Assembly (NCBI RefSeq): GCF_020080045.1
Contig: NZ_CP083451.1
Coordinates: 1,364,001 to 1,428,000, forward strand
DNA: 64,000 bases
DNA from: Comamonas odontotermitis
GTDB lineage: Bacteria; Pseudomonadota; Gammaproteobacteria; Burkholderiales; Burkholderiaceae_C
Reading direction: 5' to 3'
The notes under the pieces: model-generated
Told to the model about the DNA's origin: nothing
Seen by the model: only the letters and a program-made list of their open reading frames with translations
The model's database searches: none
Translations under genes and position numbers: made by a program
Shown here: piece after piece, positions 60,940-64,000 of the stretch
Position numbering within the stretch: position 1 is the stretch's first letter
How the letters are laid out: each line of letters starts with the position of its first letter

Positions 60940-60968
60940 AGCCACCCGAGAACTGCGGGTGGCTTTTT
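60940..60968. terminator. Terminator after the NHL-repeat gene
   Basis: AGCCACCCG / CGGGTGGCT stem (60940-60948 with 60956-60964), T5 tail. Similar to the one at 58825-58855 in stem, loop end (ACTG) and the bases that follow. It may also serve the leftward TraB gene. Confidence 0.86.
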
Positions 60969-61031
60969 CATGCGGCTTTCAAGCGGCCCTTTGCAGCCCT
61001 CACGCATACATTCATGCCGCTGCAAGCGGCT

Positions 61032-62213
61032 TCATTGCGCGCTATCGGCTCCTTTGCCGGTCAGCTGGCGCACGGTAAAGCCTTCTTTCTGCAGCAGTTG
61101 CAGCAGGTTGTTGTCTCCCACCATGTGCAGCAGGCCGACGGCGATGAACAGCTTCGGGTGCTGGGCGACCAAGGGGGAAATGCGTTCTGCCATGCGACGG
61201 TTGCGGTCGTCGAGCATGGCGGTTTTCATACCCAGGTCGTCCATGCAATTGCAGGTACGCATCAGCGTCTCCAGGGCCGCCAGATCGCCGCTTTGCCAGT
61301 GGCGCACCAGGTCGCCGGTGATCTCGCGGCTCTTGCCGCTGCGGATGTCGTCCAGCACCTTGGTGATGTCGTCGGGGGTGGCCAGGTTGGCCAGCGAATC
61401 CTTGCCGCCCAGGCCCATGGCGTCGAGCTGCTCCTGCGCAGTTTCGAGTGCCAGGATCGGCCGGCCCCCGGCCTGCGCCATGGCTGCCAGGTTCAGATCG
61501 ATGCCAAAGGCCATGCTGTAGCCATCGCGCGACACATCGGCCACGGCGAGTGCCAGTATCTTGGCAATGGTGGCCATGCCTTGCCAGCTGCTGCGCTCCA
61601 CGCACAGCGTCTGGGCCATGGCATCCATGCGCGCACGCAACTGCGGGTTGTTGCGCATCACCAGTTGCTGCGCGTCGCTGTCGCGGGCCATGGCCTGCAT
61701 CAAGGTCTGCAGGGTTTGCGGGTCCAGCGGATTGAGTTCCAGCGCAATGGCGGGGGCGGCGCGCAGGGCCCGCGCGGTACGCGGGCCGGGGTAGATCCAC
61801 GGCAGCTTGCCCAGGTGAATGGTGCCTAGCAGGTACGCGGTGTGCTCGCCTTTGCGCAGTTCCCACAGAACGCCTTGGTCGGGATGCTGGCGCTGTGCCT
61901 CGGCCTGGTAGTCGGCCGGGCTTGGCAATGTGGGCGCGGGGCACTGCAGAGGCGCTGCGGCGGTGCTGGTACTGGCAGGTGATTGCGGAGCGCGGGCCTG
62001 CGCGCCAGGCGTGGCCAGCAGGGCGCCGCCTGCCAGCGCCAAAGCCGCAAGGCCCGTCTTGACACAGGATGTCTGAAAATAATTTACTATATTTTTGATA
62101 GCTGATGGCGCTTGACAGTATTGCGCCAGAGGCAGTTTTCTCCGCAAATCTCTCTCCCGGTAGTGGCAGAGCGCATTGTTGCCGCAAACGCAAAAAAAGC
62201 GAATGCCGGGCAT
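61032..62213 (-). CDS. TraB/GumN family protein, exported
   Basis: Up to 393 residues. The hydrophobic signal core GLAALALAGGALLATPGAQA comes only at about residue 54, so translation probably starts later than the ATG at 62213, perhaps at a TTG near residue 23; no internal ATG is available. TraB/GumN marks: AYLLGTIHLGKLPW with the GxxH motif and the C-terminal VGLLHMVGDNNLLQLLQKEG. Members are predicted metal-dependent hydrolases related to TIKI proteases. It is leftward, convergent with the NHL gene. Confidence 0.82.
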   Translation of the reverse strand: MPGIRFFCVCGNNALCHYRERDLRRKLPLAQYCQAPSAIKNIVNYFQTSCVKTGLAALALAGGALLATPGAQARAPQSPASTSTAAAPLQCPAPTLPSPADYQAEAQRQHPDQGVLWELRKGEHTAYLLGTIHLGKLPWIYPGPRTARALRAAPAIALELNPLDPQTLQTLMQAMARDSDAQQLVMRNNPQLRARMDAMAQTLCVERSSWQGMATIAKILALAVADVSRDGYSMAFGIDLNLAAMAQAGGRPILALETAQEQLDAMGLGGKDSLANLATPDDITKVLDDIRSGKSREITGDLVRHWQSGDLAALETLMRTCNCMDDLGMKTAMLDDRNRRMAERISPLVAQHPKLFIAVGLLHMVGDNNLLQLLQKEGFTVRQLTGKGADSAQ

Positions 62214-62243
62214 TCGCTGTGTTGTGCCAAGGCAGCGGTGCGT

Positions 62244-63236
62244 TTACTGCGCCTGGATCTGGGCTTCCCGCACCACCTTGCCATTGGCTTCCCATTCCTT
62301 GCGGATCAGGGCCTGGAACTGGTCTGCGCCCATGGACAGCGGGATGTTGTCGAGCGAACGCAGCTTGTCCTGCACCTCGGTGTGGGCCAACTGGGCGTTG
62401 ATGGTCTGGTTCAGGCGCTGCACCACGGCAGCAGGCGTGCCTGCCGGTGCGTAAAAGCCGAACAGCGAGGTGAGGTTGGCGCTTTGGTAGCCCAGCTCGC
62501 CGAGCGTGGGCACCTGCGCAAATGCCGCGGCGCGCTCGGGGCCGGTCACCGCCAGCACGCGCAGCTTGCCTTCGGCGATCAGCGCATTGATGGGCGCGTA
62601 GGGGTTGGCCACCAGCAGATCGAACTGGCCGCCTGCGGCATCGGTGATCAGCTGGCTGCCGCCCTTGTAGGGCACGTGCACGAGGTTGGCGCCGGTCTGG
62701 CGGGTGAACTGCTCGATCATGATGTGGCCCAGCGTGCCGTAGCCGGAGCTGGCGATGGTCACGCCCTTGGCGCTGGCCTTGGCAGCAGCGAGCACGTCGG
62801 CAACGCTGCTGCCCTTGAAGGCCTTGGTGGCCAGCAGGTACACCGGTGCATACATGGTGGAGGCCACGGCGCTGATCTGCTTCATCGGGTCGTAGGCCAC
62901 CTTCATCACGTGCGGCAGCAGGGTGAGGGTGCTGATGCCGGAAAAGGCCAGCGTGTGGCCATCGGGGGCAGAGCGAGCGAGCGCGTCCATGCCCATGCTG
63001 CCGCCCGCGCCGGGCTTGTTGTCCACGATGATGGAGGTTTGCAGCAGCGGTGCCAGCAGGTCGGCAAACTGGCGCGCCACCACATCATTCACGCCACCGG
63101 CCGGGAAGGGCACGATGATGCGGATGGGCTGGCCGCCGGGCCAGGGCTTGTCTGCAAAGCTGCTGCCGCAGGCAAGGCCCGCAGCCAGGGCGGCGCCGGT
63201 TTTCAGCCATTGGCGACGGGAGAATGGGGAAGTCAT
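62244..63236 (-). CDS. Bug-family solute-binding protein with Tat-type signal
   Basis: 330 residues from ATG at 63236. The N-terminus has SRRQWLKTG followed by a moderate hydrophobic stretch, a twin-arginine signal of the type common in this family. Body motifs: IRIIVPFPAGGVNDVVARQF, VDNKPGAGGSMGMDALARSA and SSGYGTLGHIMIEQF. It should bind a small carboxylate in the periplasm. It lies directly downstream of the M20 hydrolase gene, in the same direction, 31 bp away, and may bind a substrate or product of that enzyme. Confidence 0.88.
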   Translation of the reverse strand: MTSPFSRRQWLKTGAALAAGLACGSSFADKPWPGGQPIRIIVPFPAGGVNDVVARQFADLLAPLLQTSIIVDNKPGAGGSMGMDALARSAPDGHTLAFSGISTLTLLPHVMKVAYDPMKQISAVASTMYAPVYLLATKAFKGSSVADVLAAAKASAKGVTIASSGYGTLGHIMIEQFTRQTGANLVHVPYKGGSQLITDAAGGQFDLLVANPYAPINALIAEGKLRVLAVTGPERAAAFAQVPTLGELGYQSANLTSLFGFYAPAGTPAAVVQRLNQTINAQLAHTEVQDKLRSLDNIPLSMGADQFQALIRKEWEANGKVVREAQIQAQ

Positions 63237-63267
63237 GGGCATCCAGGGCATATGAAGGGCTCAGGGC

Positions 63268-64000
63268 TCAGCGCACGGCCTGGGTGTCAAACCAGCGGCG
63301 CGCCAGGCGGTCCCAGAAACGGGCGCCCAGATCGAGGTTGTTGTCGTTGAAGTCGTAGCCGGGGTTGTGCAGGCCTACCCCGGGCTGGCCATCGGCGCCA
63401 TTGCCGATCCAGCCGTAGGCGCCGGGAACGGCTTCGAGCATGAAGCCGAAGTCTTCGGCGGTCATCGCGGGCAGCACATCGGTGTGTGCATGGGCGTCTC
63501 CCACCATCTCGCGCATCACCTCGCCCATGAACACCGCTTCCTTTCTGTGGTTGGTGGTGTTGGGGTAGCCGGGTTTGATGATGACTTCGGCGCTGGCAAA
63601 GTGCGCCTCGGCAATGTGGCTGCTGATGCGGTGCAGGCCGTCGATCAGGAACTGTTGCGAGGCATTGGTGAGGTTGCGGCAGGTGCCGTAGATGCGCGCT
63701 TCGTCGGGGATGATGTTCTCCACTGTGCCGGACTCGATCTTGCCGATGGTGAGCACTGCGCTGTCCAGCGGATCGGTGCCGCGCGAGATGAGGGTCTGCA
63801 ACTGGCCGACGATGGCGCAGGCCACCGGAATCGGATCGATGGTGGTGTGGGGCAGGGCGGCATGGCCGCCACGGCCACGCACGATGATCTCGAACCGCAG
63901 CGCCGCTGCCATGATGGGGCCGACGCGCACGCCCATCTCGCCCTGTGGCAGCGCGGGCCAGTTGTGCAGCGCAAACACGGCCTGGCAGGGAAATTGGGTA
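63268..64000 (-). CDS. M20-family amidohydrolase (partial)
   Basis: The C-terminal 244 residues of a hippurate/N-acyl-amino-acid hydrolase-type enzyme; the 5' part is beyond the right edge. The reading frame is open from 64000. Marks: VFALHNWPALPQGEMGVRVG, IIVRGRGGHAALPHTTIDPI (dimerisation-domain region), LPAMTAEDFGFMLEAVPGAY and the C-terminal GVGLHNPGYDFNDNNLDLGA with a metal-ligand histidine. It hydrolyses N-acyl amino acids to the free amino acid and carboxylate; the Bug protein downstream supports a role in scavenging these. Confidence 0.92.
   Translation of the reverse strand, partial: TQFPCQAVFALHNWPALPQGEMGVRVGPIMAAALRFEIIVRGRGGHAALPHTTIDPIPVACAIVGQLQTLISRGTDPLDSAVLTIGKIESGTVENIIPDEARIYGTCRNLTNASQQFLIDGLHRISSHIAEAHFASAEVIIKPGYPNTTNHRKEAVFMGEVMREMVGDAHAHTDVLPAMTAEDFGFMLEAVPGAYGWIGNGADGQPGVGLHNPGYDFNDNNLDLGARFWDRLARRWFDTQAVR

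Noticed and set aside
1..64000. tRNA, rRNA, CRISPR array or prophage genes
   Set aside because: I looked for cloverleaf-like stretches, direct-repeat arrays and phage structural genes and saw none; a short or divergent RNA gene could still be missed without a search program.

Overview
The window looks like a chromosomal segment from a betaproteobacterium of the Comamonadaceae (order Burkholderiales), most likely Comamonas or a close relative. The evidence is high-GC coding sequence, a mdh-gntR-sdhCDAB-sdhE-gltA/acnB TCA block, Bug-type solute-binding proteins beside CaiB transferases and acyl-CoA dehydrogenases, a RibBX-type riboflavin enzyme, and LexA boxes of the CTG-N10-CAG type. The genus is inferred from gene content and order only. 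No rRNA, tRNA, CRISPR array or prophage was recognised.

Layout. 1-2.9 kb: a leftward MoxR / DUF58 / transglutaminase operon, cut by the left edge. 2.9-13.9 kb: a histone-deacetylase-like hydrolase, an enoyl-CoA hydratase, an MscS channel, the electron transfer flavoprotein etfBA with a DmdC-like acyl-CoA dehydrogenase, a nitronate monooxygenase, a DUF1439 protein, a GbsR-type regulator and a membrane acyltransferase. 13.95-15.29 kb: a complete IS3-family element with 33-bp ends and a CAT target duplication. 15.3-19.2 kb: rnk, an SOS-controlled radical SAM gene and an EptA-type phosphoethanolamine transferase. 19.3-31.7 kb: the TCA block, with a GntR regulator, trans-aconitate methyltransferase and a CitE-like lyase. 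31.8-41.9 kb: accessory metabolism, including a second LexA-box gene and a LysR / acyl-CoA dehydrogenase / Bug / CaiB cluster. 41.9-48.6 kb: tolA-tolR-tolQ-ybgC, an aminotransferase, nusB-ribH-ribBX and a ferredoxin. 48.6-55.9 kb: an SDR dehydrogenase, gshA, a FUSC transporter, two small genes and rbgA. 56.1-58.8 kb: a strong promoter, a structured leader with a 10-codon ORF and a terminator, then a small basic protein and an AAA+ ATPase fused to an FtsH-type M41 peptidase. 59.0-60.9 kb: a lower-GC surface-protein gene between two near-identical terminators. 61-64 kb: a TraB/GumN protein, a Tat-dependent Bug protein and a partial M20 hydrolase.

How the genes work together. EtfAB takes electrons from acyl-CoA dehydrogenases, two of which lie in the window. 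Citrate synthase, aconitase B, succinate dehydrogenase with its flavinylation factor and malate dehydrogenase cover much of the TCA cycle, and Tam removes the trans-aconitate formed as a by-product near AcnB. RibBX, RibH and NusB form one operon. The most unusual parts are the soluble AAA-M41 protease operon with its attenuator-like leader, the two LexA-box promoters (one on an unrecognised 98-residue protein), the hairpin-rich gap at 48.8-49.0 kb, and the surface-protein cassette between duplicated terminators.
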